Shown here piece by piece: positions 16,432 through 25,969 of a stretch of DNA of 64,000 nt. Position 1 is the first letter of the stretch. Every line of letters starts with the position of its first letter. This DNA is from Acidisarcina polymorpha (lineage in GTDB: Bacteria; Acidobacteriota; Terriglobia; Terriglobales; Acidobacteriaceae): NCBI RefSeq assembly GCF_003330725.1, contig NZ_CP030840.1, positions 6,752,116 to 6,816,115 on the forward strand, given 5' to 3'. Below the pieces are notes generated by a model, which was not told where the DNA came from, made no database searches, and saw only the letters and a list, made by a program, of their open reading frames with translations. A program made the position numbers and the translations under genes.

Positions 16432-19400
16432 ACCTTCACGACAAAGAGCACAGCGAGTTCCATGTTCACGACACGACTGGACCCGAGTTCCGGGAGAAAG
16501 TCACCGAGTCGTTCCTCAACCTTTCAGCGATAGCGGTACGCGAAAAAGCCGTCACGTTCTTCTTGCTTCTTGCCGTAATCGGAGCCGGAGTCTTTGCGTT
16601 CTTTCAGCTTGGCCGGGCTGAAGACCCCACGTTTACCGTGAAAGTTTTCACAGTCGCCGCCGTTTGGCCGGGTGCGACCGCACAAGAGATGCAGGATCTA
16701 GTCGCAGAACCGCTCGAGAAGCGAATGCAGGAACTCCGGACCTACGATAGGGTAGAGACGTTTACACGTCCCGGCCTAGCCCTCATGAAGGTATCCCTGA
16801 AGGACAGCATGAACCCCAAGGAGGTTCCTGAGGAGTTTTACCAGGCTCGCAAGAAACTAGGGGACGAAGCACATAAGTTGCCACAGGGCACGTATGGCCC
16901 GTTCATCAATGACGAATATTCGGACGTCACCTTTGCACTCTATTCCGTGGAAGCACATGGTCTACCTTTGCGCACGCTGACGCGTGAAGCAGAAACGCTG
17001 CGCCAACGACTGCTGCAGGTGCCTGGTGTAAAGAAGATCGATATTGTTGGTGAGCGTCCCGAACGCATCTTCGTTGAGTTCTCCTATGCGCGGCTGGCAA
17101 CGCTCGGCGTCAGTCCACAGCAGATCTTCGACGCACTCGTGAAGCAGAATGCCGTGACACCGTCCGGCTCGGTCGATACAAAGGACCAGCAGGTCTTCAT
17201 CCGGTTGGACGGTGCGCTCAACGACTTACAAAAGATTCGGGACACACCGATCGTAGCCGGCGGACGCACATTGACGTTATCTGACATCGCCGAGGTGAAG
17301 CGCGGCTACGAAGATCCTACGACCTTCATGATCCGGCACAACGGCGAAGATTCCCTCGTCCTCAGCATCGTGATGAAGGAAGCCTGGAATGGCCTTGATC
17401 TCGGCAAGGCACTCGAAGCGGAGCAGAAGAAGATTTCGACGGAACTCCCTGCCGGCATGGTTTTCAGCAAGGTCACGGATCAGGCTGTAAACATCCGGGA
17501 GGCCTATGACGAATTCATGCTCAAGTTCTGTGTCGCGCTTGCGGTCGTCATGATTGTGAGCTTGATCAGTCTTGGCTGGCGCGTGGGTATTGTGGTCGCT
17601 GCAGCCGTCCCCCTTGTACTTGCTGCTGTATTCGTGGTCATGTTCGCTACCGGCCGCGTTTTTGACCGCGTGACGCTCGGTGCGCTCATCCTTGCTCTAG
17701 GACTACTTGTCGACGACGCCATCATTGTTATCGAAAGCATGGTTGTCAAGATGGAAGAGGGCTGGGACCGCGTTCAGGCGGCCGGGTATTCATGGGGTCA
17801 CACGGCCGCACCCCGTCTTGCAGGAGCTCTTGTGACCGCCATCGGACTTATGCCGGTAGGTTTCGGTAAGTCTACGGCGGGCGAGTATGCGGGAAATATC
17901 TTCTGGGTTGTAGCGTTCGCCCTGCTGGTGTCGTGGTTAGTGGCAGCGACGTTTACACCGTACCTCGGCGTAACTCTTCTTCCGAACGTAACGCCCATCG
18001 CGGGAGGGCACGAGGCGATCTATTCGACCCCCGGTTACCAAAAGCTCCGCAGGCTCGTGGCTGGTGCAGTCAAGTTCAAGTTCCTCGTAGCGGGCATTGT
18101 GGTGGCTATCCTGGTGGCATCTTTCGTTGGCATGAGCTTCGTGCGGCAGCAATTCTTCCCTGCCTCCGACCGTCCCGAGATGCTGGTTGAAGTCACCTTG
18201 CCTCAGGGCAGCAGCATTGAAACCACGAGCGGGGCAAGTGCCAAGGTGGAAAACTGGCTTCGTAAGCAGCCGGAAGCAAAGATCGTGACTGCGTACATCG
18301 GTGGAGGCGCACCAAGGTTCTTTCTCTCTTACAACCCTGAGCTCCCCAACCCAAACTTTTCAAAGATCATCGTTCTGACACCGGATGAAAAGCAGCGTGA
18401 CGCCCTGAAACTTCGTCTGCAACAACAAGTCGCAGCAGGCATCGCGCCTGAAGCCAGAATCCGCGCTTCGCAACTGGTCTTTGGTCCGTACACGCCCTGG
18501 CCGGTCGAGTTTCGCGTAATGGGACCTGATGTCGAAAAGGTTCGCGACATAGCAGCACAGGTCAAACAGGTTATGGTGGCCAGTCCGAACACGCGGCAAG
18601 CCAATGAAGATTGGGGAGAAAAGGCTCCCACTGTTCATTTTGTCCTCGATCAAGACCGTCTACATCTCCTCGGCTTGACCTCAAGCGACGCCGGTCTTCA
18701 GATCCAGTTCCTGCTCACTGGAATTCCAGTGTCGCAGGTTAGGGAAGACATCAGAACCGTCGATATCGTTGCTAGGAGTGCTGGAGCGGATCGTCTCGAT
18801 CCAAGCCGACTTCAAGATATGACCATCATCAGCCACGATGGGAAGCTAATCCCAATCAGCCAGATCGGATACGTAGAAGTTCGGCAGGAGGAACCCATCC
18901 TGAAGCGTCGCGACCGGCTCACGACGATTACCGTGGAGTGCGACATCGCCGAGGGGCTCCAGCCTCCACAGGTATCGGGTGAACTCCTGAAGTCCATTCA
19001 GCCGATCATTGCCAAACTGCCATCGGGCTACAAAATTGAAGTTGGCGGCAACGTCGAGGAGTCCAACAAGGCAAATGTCGCCCTCGCCAGCGTCTTCCCA
19101 ATCATGATCATCCTGATGCTAACCGTAATCATGCTGCAGGTCAGATCGTTCTCCGCAATGTTCATGGTGGTGTTGACAGCCCCACTCGGGCTCGCTGGTA
19201 CGGTGCCGACGTTGCTTCTATTCCATCAGCCCTTTGGCTTCAATGCCATCCTCGGACTGATCGCTTTGGCGGGAATCATCATGCGCAATACCCTCATCCT
19301 GATCGGCCAAATCAAATCCAATCAGGAAGAAGAGGGCATGAACAGCTACGATGCCGTGGTCGAGGCAACGGTGCAACGCGCAAGGCCGGTACTGCTCACA

Positions 19401-19601
19401 GCTCTCGCGGCTGTTCTCGCTTTCATTCCTCTCACATTCTCCGTCTTCTGGGGTTCAATGGCATACACCCTGATTGGCGGTACTTTCGTCGGCACGCTTT
19501 TGACGCTCTCGTTCCTTCCAGCTCTCTACTCGATCTGGTATGGCGTCAAGCCGAATTCTGTACCGGCGAACAAGGGAGAAGTTCTCTTGGCGGAGGCATA
19601 A
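16428..19601 (+). CDS. RND efflux permease (inner-membrane pump)
   Basis: The product has 1057 residues, full AcrB-superfamily size. The first membrane helix is near residue 40 (FFLLLAVIGAGVFAFFQLGR), then the first periplasmic loop (porter domain). Helices 2-6 cluster at residues 360-560, with the proton-relay pair in helix 4 (LALGLLVDDAIIVIE). A second large loop and helices 8-12 (about 890-1045) follow. The sequence is closer to drug/solvent pumps of the HAE1-like branch than to metal exporters, as VDD replaces the CzcA DFG-type motif. It starts inside the adaptor stop codon. Expression is probably controlled by the TetR upstream. Confidence 0.93.
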   Translation: MNLHDKEHSEFHVHDTTGPEFREKVTESFLNLSAIAVREKAVTFFLLLAVIGAGVFAFFQLGRAEDPTFTVKVFTVAAVWPGATAQEMQDLVAEPLEKRMQELRTYDRVETFTRPGLALMKVSLKDSMNPKEVPEEFYQARKKLGDEAHKLPQGTYGPFINDEYSDVTFALYSVEAHGLPLRTLTREAETLRQRLLQVPGVKKIDIVGERPERIFVEFSYARLATLGVSPQQIFDALVKQNAVTPSGSVDTKDQQVFIRLDGALNDLQKIRDTPIVAGGRTLTLSDIAEVKRGYEDPTTFMIRHNGEDSLVLSIVMKEAWNGLDLGKALEAEQKKISTELPAGMVFSKVTDQAVNIREAYDEFMLKFCVALAVVMIVSLISLGWRVGIVVAAAVPLVLAAVFVVMFATGRVFDRVTLGALILALGLLVDDAIIVIESMVVKMEEGWDRVQAAGYSWGHTAAPRLAGALVTAIGLMPVGFGKSTAGEYAGNIFWVVAFALLVSWLVAATFTPYLGVTLLPNVTPIAGGHEAIYSTPGYQKLRRLVAGAVKFKFLVAGIVVAILVASFVGMSFVRQQFFPASDRPEMLVEVTLPQGSSIETTSGASAKVENWLRKQPEAKIVTAYIGGGAPRFFLSYNPELPNPNFSKIIVLTPDEKQRDALKLRLQQQVAAGIAPEARIRASQLVFGPYTPWPVEFRVMGPDVEKVRDIAAQVKQVMVASPNTRQANEDWGEKAPTVHFVLDQDRLHLLGLTSSDAGLQIQFLLTGIPVSQVREDIRTVDIVARSAGADRLDPSRLQDMTIISHDGKLIPISQIGYVEVRQEEPILKRRDRLTTITVECDIAEGLQPPQVSGELLKSIQPIIAKLPSGYKIEVGGNVEESNKANVALASVFPIMIILMLTVIMLQVRSFSAMFMVVLTAPLGLAGTVPTLLLFHQPFGFNAILGLIALAGIIMRNTLILIGQIKSNQEEEGMNSYDAVVEATVQRARPVLLTALAAVLAFIPLTFSVFWGSMAYTLIGGTFVGTLLTLSFLPALYSIWYGVKPNSVPANKGEVLLAEA

Positions 19602-19726
19602 CGCTCAGGCCAGCGGCGGGATCTCCCCATCCTGTTGCCGGCCTCATGCTCGGGACGGATAACAAAAGCTGCACTGGATCGAGCACACCCACCACGCAAG
19701 TAGCAGCGAAGCAACGAGGAGTAATC

Positions 19727-20059
19727 ATGGCAGAAAAAAATATTACCGATGTCACCGACGTCACGTTTCAACTGGATGTTCTGGAATCGGAACAGCCGGT
19801 ATTGGTTGACTTTTGGGCAACATGGTGTGGCCCGTGCAAAACACTCGCTCCGGCAGTGGAAGAGATCGCTGCTGAATTCGATGGAAGGCTCAAGGTCATG
19901 AAGTTGGATGTCGATCAAAACAACGCAACAGCTAGCCGGTTTGCCATCCGCGGCATCCCGGCACTATTGCTCTTCAAGGGCGGGAAAGAAGTTGAACGCA
20001 TCGTTGGCCTGGTACCCAAGGTCACGATTAGCGAAACGGTGTTGAAGCAGATGAACTAG
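19727..20059 (+). CDS. trxA: Thioredoxin
   Basis: The product has 110 residues from ATG 19727 (GAGGAG upstream). It is a complete thioredoxin fold with the active site WCGPCK (residues about 32-37), the buried Asp in VLVDFWATW and the cis-Pro loop GIPALLLF. It reduces protein disulfides in the cytoplasm. It lies 125 bases after the pump gene, on the same strand. Together with the rhodanese on the other flank, it suggests the island handles thiol stress. A hairpin terminator follows. Confidence 0.92.
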   Translation: MAEKNITDVTDVTFQLDVLESEQPVLVDFWATWCGPCKTLAPAVEEIAAEFDGRLKVMKLDVDQNNATASRFAIRGIPALLLFKGGKEVERIVGLVPKVTISETVLKQMN

Positions 20060-20086
20060 CACATTTTGGGGTGATCGATCAATTTG

Positions 20087-20115
20087 GGCCCGGCCTAACT
20101 GCCGGGCCTCTCTCT
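20087..20115 (+). terminator. Intrinsic terminator after trxA
   Basis: An 8-bp GC stem (GGCCCGGC with GCCGGGCC) around a 6-base loop, followed by TCTCTCT, starts 27 bases after the thioredoxin stop. It probably ends the tetR-adaptor-permease-trxA transcript. Confidence 0.65.
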
Positions 20116-20741
20116 ATGCGATCTGTAAAGAACACCACGAACATGTTAGGGATGTTCAGCGAAATGGCACTACTGGGAGCCCTAACGGCGAACGCGAGCA
20201 TTTTGACCACTGGCTTTCTTGAAGCTAGTCAAACCTCGCAGCAGATGCCGTCCCCGATAGGGAAAGTCGCGTTAGTAATTGGGGGAACCCGCGGCGTCGG
20301 CGCAGCCGTATCGATTGCCCTTGCTCACGCCGGTGCGGACGTGGCTGTTACCTACTCTGCTTCGCAGGCAAGAGCAAGGGAGCACGTTGAAATCCTAGAA
20401 AGGCTCGGGGCAATCGTGCAACGGCAATCAAACACGATCCTGGGATACTAAGCAAGCTGCATCACTCCTCCGGGACGTGACAAGGGCGTTCAAACACCTC
20501 GACATCCTGATTCATACTTCATCCTTCGCGAATTACGGGAAACTGTGGTCTTGGCTGGCACCTTGAAGTTCGAGACCCGAAAACGCGTAAAGGCCACCTG
20601 AGCGGCTTCTACGCCCAAGAAGACATCTATGAAGAGGCCGTAACAACGGATGACGTGGTCAGGGCTGTTATGTTCTTGGTCTCGCCCTCTGCCGGTTCAA
20701 TTACCGGGACGGCTCTGGACGCTGGGGGAGAGCTTGCCTGA
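20116..20741 (+). pseudogene. Short-chain dehydrogenase/reductase, broken
   Basis: An open frame (20116-20451) has an SDR start: KVALVIGGTRGVGAAVSIAL (Rossmann GxxxGxG) and ADVAVTYSAS. It then stops. Downstream pieces in other frames read VTRAFKHLDILIHTSS (the usual xDxLVNNA region, altered) and finally PSAGSITGTALDAGGELA before TGA 20739-20741, the normal SDR end. The catalytic Ser-Tyr-Lys segment is missing, so a deletion plus frameshifts has destroyed the gene. An unusual hydrophobic 45-residue N-terminal extension precedes the fold. Confidence 0.7.
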
Positions 20742-20770
20742 ACGCGCCTGAATAGCCATTCTTCGTTCTG

Positions 20771-22978
20771 CTAATGTCCGCCCGTGCGTGGTAATCCCGG
20801 AAGTAGTCGATCAATTGTGATGGGGAGTTCCCGGACACGGTGGCCGGTAGCATGGAAAACGGCGTTAGCGATGGCGGGAGCCACGGCCACGGAGCCGATC
20901 TCCCCGAGCCCCTTTGCTCCAATCGGACTGACCTCTTCGTCCTTTTCGTCCACAAAGATCACGTCCAGATCGAAGATGTCGGCATTTGACGGAATGTGAT
21001 AATCGGCAAAGCTGTGTGCCATGCACCGACCGAGATTGTGATCATAGGCCGCATCTTCATGAAGCGCCTTGCCGATGGCCATGACAGACGCACCTCGAAT
21101 CTGACTTTGCGCTGTCAGAGGGTTGAGAATTCGGCCCGCAGCGATCGCTGAGACAATACGGGTCACTCGAATTACACCAAGTTCCTCGTCAATGCGCACT
21201 TCTGCGAAAACTGCGGAATGAGTAGCGCTCGTAAACCCCCTGCCTGCGGAAAGCTGTGTGATCGTGGCAGTCGCCTTCATACTCGACTTCCCGGCTCCTT
21301 TGAGAAGATCTACGAATTGGCGTCTTGGAACCATGTCTGGATTGAAGGGCTCTCTGCCTGTTGAGTGCTTGAGAAGCTTCTTCTTCAACTTGTCGCATGC
21401 AGCCTGCACAGCGGATCCAGCGGTCGCAGCAGTCCAGGATCCACCTTGAGTTGGGTTGTAAGGAAGGGACGAATCTCCGAGACGGGTTGTAACGCGATCG
21501 ACTGGAAGTTGCATCGCGTCGGCGGCGAGTTGCGTGAGAATCGTGTACGTTCCGGTACCAATGTCAGTCACTGAGGTTGCGACTTCGAGGCAGTTGTCGG
21601 CCGTCAGGGTGACGGTAGCTCGCGCCGGGAGCGGAGAGAGCGCTGCATCCCAAATGCCGGTCGCCATGCCCCAGCCGATCAGTTCCCGTCCATCGCGCAT
21701 GGAGCGTGGCGCGGGGGTACGCAGAGACCACCCGAACTTTTCAGCGCCCTGCTCGTAGCAATCCATTAGGGCTTTGCTACTCATTCTCCGGTGCTCCATT
21801 TGATCATCGCTGGTGTAGTTCGCATAGCGCAGAGCAAGCGGGTCCTGACCAGTAGCGTAGGAGAGTTCGTCCATGGCCGATTCGAGTGCGAACATTCCGG
21901 TAGTCGCTCCAGGTCCGCGCATATCGCAAGGCGAGACCGTGTCGAGTTTCGCAAGCTTGTACGAGAGGCTGACGTTGTCACACCGATACAGCAGACCCGA
22001 GAAGTAAAGCATTGGATCCTGTGCATCTTCATTGCGGGATGTGGCTGCAATTGCGTCCTGCTTTAATGCCTGAAGGCGCCCGAACTCATCTGCACCAAGA
22101 GCTACCGTCTGGATTGCGTGAGCTCGATAGCCAAGCGTGTACATCTGATCTCTCGGGATCACGATCCTGACGGATCGCTTGAGAGCTTTAGCGGCCAGCA
22201 CCGCTAAAAAGACGGATTGTTGAGGACGAAGACCGAGGCCGAAAGCACCGCCAACGTAGGGACTCAGCACACGGACATGGCGCCTGAAGAACAGGAATGC
22301 AGTTTTGAGATATATCTGCACACTCTTGGGACTCTGGGTCTTGTCGTATACGGTAATTGTGTTATCCGCGCCCCAGTGGACGGTGGTAGCAAGGAGTTCC
22401 ATCGGATGATGGTTCTCTGGGGAGGTGCGGTACGTGGCCTCAACTTTCACCGGTGCGGCCGCCATGGCGGTACCCGCATCGCCGGTCGGCTTCGGGGTGG
22501 GCGGAACGCCGATACGATGCCTTGGCGGTTCATAGGCGCTTACCGCTTCTTTCTCAAGATCAGTAGCGTGGGCCTCTTCACGATAAGAGACTCTGACCAG
22601 CGCGGCGGCATCTCGCGCCGCCTCGAACGTGTCGGCGACCACGAGGGCCACCGGTTGTCCGCTGAAATGGATTCGTTCGTTATGGAGCGGTCGGAACGGT
22701 CGGCCGGGAGGCCCCATCGGATCTTTGAAAAACAGGCTAAAGTGTGGTCCCCACGGCCGATTCTGATGTGTGAATATCTTCAGTACGCCAGGAAAGGCGA
22801 TCGCCTCTTCGGTGTCGAAGCCAGTAATCTTGCCTTTTGCGATGGAGGAGGGAACGATCACCCCGTGAAGCAAATCCGGGACGTCGTATTCCGCGGCATA
22901 CTTTGCTCCTCCGGTTACCTTAAGCGGACCATCGACACGCGCAAGAGGCTTACCTGTACTGACGGGTTCATCGGCCAT
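20771..22978 (-). CDS. paoC: Molybdenum aldehyde oxidoreductase large subunit (PaoC-like)
   Basis: The product has 735 residues, matching the roughly 730 of Escherichia coli PaoC. It belongs to the xanthine-oxidase family: the N-terminal a/b hammerhead (VDGPLKVTGGAKYAAEYDVP), then pterin-binding blocks such as GGAFGLGLRPQ and DMRGPGATTGMFALES. The base-acting catalytic glutamate is in GAKGLGEIG near the end. It would oxidise aldehydes at a Mo-cytosine-dinucleotide centre. It is the third gene of the A-B-C operon, 8 bases after paoB. PaoA normally carries a Tat signal that takes the complex to the periplasm; none is visible here. No XdhC/PaoD-type maturation chaperone is found in the window. 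Confidence 0.87.
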   Translation of the reverse strand: MADEPVSTGKPLARVDGPLKVTGGAKYAAEYDVPDLLHGVIVPSSIAKGKITGFDTEEAIAFPGVLKIFTHQNRPWGPHFSLFFKDPMGPPGRPFRPLHNERIHFSGQPVALVVADTFEAARDAAALVRVSYREEAHATDLEKEAVSAYEPPRHRIGVPPTPKPTGDAGTAMAAAPVKVEATYRTSPENHHPMELLATTVHWGADNTITVYDKTQSPKSVQIYLKTAFLFFRRHVRVLSPYVGGAFGLGLRPQQSVFLAVLAAKALKRSVRIVIPRDQMYTLGYRAHAIQTVALGADEFGRLQALKQDAIAATSRNEDAQDPMLYFSGLLYRCDNVSLSYKLAKLDTVSPCDMRGPGATTGMFALESAMDELSYATGQDPLALRYANYTSDDQMEHRRMSSKALMDCYEQGAEKFGWSLRTPAPRSMRDGRELIGWGMATGIWDAALSPLPARATVTLTADNCLEVATSVTDIGTGTYTILTQLAADAMQLPVDRVTTRLGDSSLPYNPTQGGSWTAATAGSAVQAACDKLKKKLLKHSTGREPFNPDMVPRRQFVDLLKGAGKSSMKATATITQLSAGRGFTSATHSAVFAEVRIDEELGVIRVTRIVSAIAAGRILNPLTAQSQIRGASVMAIGKALHEDAAYDHNLGRCMAHSFADYHIPSNADIFDLDVIFVDEKDEEVSPIGAKGLGEIGSVAVAPAIANAVFHATGHRVRELPITIDRLLPGLPRTGGH

Positions 22979-22986
22979 GAATTCTC

Positions 22987-24003
22987 CTAACGGATCCGCT
23001 TATCGGACTGCGACTGGGGTGTCTGTGCTGCCGCCTGCTCCAGGCATCGGACGACAGTTCTATGCGCTAATTCAATCTTGAAGCCGTTATGCTCCTCTGC
23101 CACCGCTGTATGGAGCAACCGATCCGCGAATTGGCCAAACACGCTTCTCTCGGCATTCGCGCCGACTAGAAGAGTCTCGGCCTCCCTGTCCCGCCATGGC
23201 TTGTGGGCAACACCACCGACAGAGAGCGCGGCGCGCGTTATGACGCCATCGTCTACCTTCACCAGTGCTGCAACGGACACTAAGGCGAAAGCGTAGGATA
23301 GCCGATCGCGAATTTTTAGATAGCTATGCCCTATCTGCGCAGAAATGGGAGGAAGATCTATAGCAACGATGATCTCGTCGTGCAGCAGATTCGTGTCCAA
23401 CTGTGGGATCTCGCCGGGTAGGCGATGGAAGTCCGAGAACGCGACCGCTCTCGTTCCACGAAGCCCCTCCACAATGACGACAGCGTCAATTGCGGCGAGG
23501 GCCACACACATATCTGATGGATGGGTTGCGATGCAAAGCTCACTGGCACCCAATATGGCGTGCCCGCGATTCAGACCTGTCTTAGCGGGACACCCACTGC
23601 CGGGCTTGCGCTTATTACATGGAATTTGAATGTCATAAAAGTAGGAACACCGCGTGCGCTGAAGCAGGTTGCCGCCGATGGTGGCCATATTTCGTAGCTG
23701 CCCAGACGCACCCGCAAGTATTGCGCTAGAAAGCAACGGGTATCGTGCGGAAATCCGTTCGTCATACGCGACGTCCGCGTTGGTCGCAAGAGCCCCGATC
23801 CTAAGACCACCTTCAGGGGTCTCCCTGATTTCCCGGAGCGGAAGTCCGTTGATGTCGATCACGAGCGTGGGCGTCGAGACGTCATATTTCATCAGGTCGA
23901 GCAGATTGGTGCCGCCCGCCAGCAATGCAGCCTCAGGTTCCGACAGCATCATTGCAATCGCTTCCTTTATGTCGGTTGCTTTCACATAGCGGAAATGTCT
24001 CAT
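22987..24003 (-). CDS. paoB: Aldehyde oxidoreductase FAD subunit with extra [4Fe-4S] loop (PaoB-like)
   Basis: The product has 338 residues from ATG 24003, which overlaps the paoA stop (TGA 24002-24000). FAD-binding motifs are AALLAGGTNLLDLMKYD near 30-46 and ATIGGNLLQRTRC near 110. The segment after it (CSYFYDIQIPCNKRKPGSGC) plus later Cys is the PaoB-specific insert that binds a [4Fe-4S] cluster, absent from ordinary xanthine dehydrogenase FAD subunits. It passes electrons from the 2Fe-2S subunit to FAD. A longer frame to 24078 adds residues without homology. Confidence 0.87.
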   Translation of the reverse strand: MRHFRYVKATDIKEAIAMMLSEPEAALLAGGTNLLDLMKYDVSTPTLVIDINGLPLREIRETPEGGLRIGALATNADVAYDERISARYPLLSSAILAGASGQLRNMATIGGNLLQRTRCSYFYDIQIPCNKRKPGSGCPAKTGLNRGHAILGASELCIATHPSDMCVALAAIDAVVIVEGLRGTRAVAFSDFHRLPGEIPQLDTNLLHDEIIVAIDLPPISAQIGHSYLKIRDRLSYAFALVSVAALVKVDDGVITRAALSVGGVAHKPWRDREAETLLVGANAERSVFGQFADRLLHTAVAEEHNGFKIELAHRTVVRCLEQAAAQTPQSQSDKRIR

Positions 24004-24578
24004 TGGTCCTCTAAAAGAGTTGATCCTGACGCCATAACGTCCGCGATCGCATCGACGATACCGATATAAGCTCCACAACGGCAGAGATTTCCGCTCATGC
24101 CCTCACGAATCTCATCTCGCGACTTTGCTTGACCCTCGCGCAATAAGCCCACAGCGGAACAAATCTGACCCGGAGTGCAGTAGCCGCATTGAAGAGCGTC
24201 ATGTCGGATGAAGGCGGATTGCAGCGGATGCATCTTCGACGTAGATCCAAGCCCTTCGATTGTGGTTACCGTCGAGCCTTCACGACTCACCGCCAGAATG
24301 AGGCAGCTATTCACACGCTTGCCATCAAGCAGAACTGTGCATGCTCCGCATTGGCCGTGATCGCAACCTTTCTTCGATCCCGTCAAATGCAGATATTCTC
24401 GCAATAGGTCCAGTAGAGTAACGCAGGGGTTCACGTTTACCGCACGGGGAAGCCCGTTGACCACGAGGTTCAATTCGAGGGTTGGAAAAGCCTCAATCGG
24501 AATCACAATGACATCCTGTCTACCGGCCGCCTGGCCTGTTTGTTTATAGAGCCGCAACCGCACGGCCCTCGGGCTCAA
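24000..24578 (-). CDS. paoA: Aldehyde oxidoreductase 2Fe-2S subunit (PaoA-like)
   Basis: The product has 192 residues. Both iron-sulfur domains are complete: the plant-ferredoxin type with GCDHGQCGACTVLLDG and a later NSC, and the four-helix type with CGYCTPGQ and NLCRCGAY. The start is uncertain: TTG 24578 is the longest, an inner GTG is possible. The N-terminus lacks the Tat signal seen in E. coli PaoA, so the enzyme may be cytoplasmic. Its start overlaps the end of the preceding DUF1569 gene, suggesting one transcript from the TetR gene onward. Confidence 0.87.
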   Translation of the reverse strand: MSPRAVRLRLYKQTGQAAGRQDVIVIPIEAFPTLELNLVVNGLPRAVNVNPCVTLLDLLREYLHLTGSKKGCDHGQCGACTVLLDGKRVNSCLILAVSREGSTVTTIEGLGSTSKMHPLQSAFIRHDALQCGYCTPGQICSAVGLLREGQAKSRDEIREGMSGNLCRCGAYIGIVDAIADVMASGSTLLEDQ

Positions 24579-25114
24579 TCAAGCCCCAAATTCCCTGATT
24601 GGTAGTCGATATGGATCTGCAATAGCTTGCCCCACTCCCGGAGCACATCTTCCCAAACATGCAGTGTGGACCCCACTCGCTCGCCGATCGCTTATTCCAA
24701 GCCGCTTGGATGATCGTCAAGAACTTGGCCTGAGTGCTCGGCGTGCGAGAGCTTGAAACCGGTGGGTAGCCCCAACCCTACGGGCTGTTCCGGGAACCCG
24801 TCCACAAGTATCCAACGGAAGAGAGTGCGAGCCGTGAGGTAGCTCTCGTCCTCAAGCCTGTAGAAACCGTGCGCATGCCCGCATGCCACGTTGAGGTGAT
24901 GCAGCCCCTGATCTACCGTCATTGTCCCCCAACAGTGAGTAGACGTGGATTTGAGAGCGGCGACCTGGGTATGATACTCGGCCAGCTTAGCTTCACTGAA
25001 GAACGCCATGCCATCCACTTGAGGCATTCGAATTGCGCGAGGCGAGTATCGAGTCATGGCGATTCCAGTCACCCAGAAATTGGTTGTGAACGACTCTGAG
25101 ATGAGGTTAGACAA
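24575..25114 (-). pseudogene. DUF1569 (DinB-like) protein, frameshifted
   Basis: The core HCWGTMTVDQGLHHLNVACG and the stretch SYLTARTLFRWILVDGFPEQ are typical of DUF1569. The frame is lost near 24730. Other frames then supply FLTIIQAAWN, SEWGPHCMFGKM and REWGKLLQIHIDY, the normal end of the family, with a stop at 24575-24577. At least two indels are needed to join them. The start may be later than 25114. Members are metal-dependent DinB-fold proteins of unknown reaction. It sits between the second TetR and paoA on the same strand. Confidence 0.65.
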
Positions 25115-25191
25115 TCTGTAATTCCATAATCGACGAATCCTTTGAGCCGAGGCCGTCCGATTGAGTGATGGTCACGATCAACTCTCATACT

Positions 25192-25827
25192 TCACGGAGC
25201 AAGAGAGCGAAGCACAAGATTTGCGACCGCCGTGGCGTCTTCTTCGAGGTGATCCAAGTTCTGTTCGAGCAGAATGGGATGGAAGAATGACTGCATCGTG
25301 TTATATATAGCGCGGCACGCCTCTTCAAGTGAAGTCTTGCGCTCAAACTCCCCGAGTTCGCGCCCTCGGACAAGCACACGCCGGATGATTTCGATCAAAG
25401 CCTGGTTATAGGCCTCAAGGTTGCCCCAATGTTCCTCAAATGAGGCCGTAATGATATCGTGCATCTTTCTATCTTTGAAGAAGAGTTGGGCCCCGTTAAG
25501 AGCTAAACTCTTGTAAATCTTACGCATACACTCCACGGGCGAGGCCGTTTCTTGGACAATTTTCTCCAATGCGTTTGTTCGCTCTCCGAGGCAAAGGGCA
25601 CAAACAGCTTCACCAATTGCTTGCTTCGATACGAAAAACTTATATATGTATGCGGGCGAAAGACTGATTGCTTTCGCCAAGTCGGCAACTGTCGTTTTTC
25701 GGTATCCGTAATGCCGGAAATGCTCTCCCGCCGCTTGGAGAATCTGCTCCCTCCGCTGATGTTCCGCTGGGCCTCGCTGGCCCACCGACGTTGCGTTCTG
25801 ATCGAGTTCTTTAACGGTCGCTACCAT
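25192..25827 (-). CDS. TetR-family regulator, paralogue of the efflux repressor
   Basis: The product has 211 residues. The helix-turn-helix region is RREQILQAAGEHFRHYGYRK, TTVADLAKAI and LSPAYIYKFFVSKQAIGEAV. It matches the TetR at 14638 almost residue for residue there and retains DRKMHD and RGRELGEFERKT in the effector domain. It is first in the leftward run with DUF1569 and paoABC, so it probably controls aldehyde oxidation and may recognise the same operator as its sister. A small palindrome-like CTATGATAG overlaps its start region (25833-25841) and could be its own operator. Confidence 0.88.
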   Translation of the reverse strand: MVATVKELDQNATSVGQRGPAEHQRREQILQAAGEHFRHYGYRKTTVADLAKAISLSPAYIYKFFVSKQAIGEAVCALCLGERTNALEKIVQETASPVECMRKIYKSLALNGAQLFFKDRKMHDIITASFEEHWGNLEAYNQALIEIIRRVLVRGRELGEFERKTSLEEACRAIYNTMQSFFHPILLEQNLDHLEEDATAVANLVLRSLAP

Positions 25828-25969
25828 TCCATCTATGATAGACCTTTTCTACCCTTTTGGGTACATATGATGCTTATCCACACTCGTCACCTTCGCTGCA
25901 GACCGGGGGCGCTGTCGGAAATTATCTGTACTGATGCACCGAGCCTACGCCGCCAAAATACTGGCGAAC

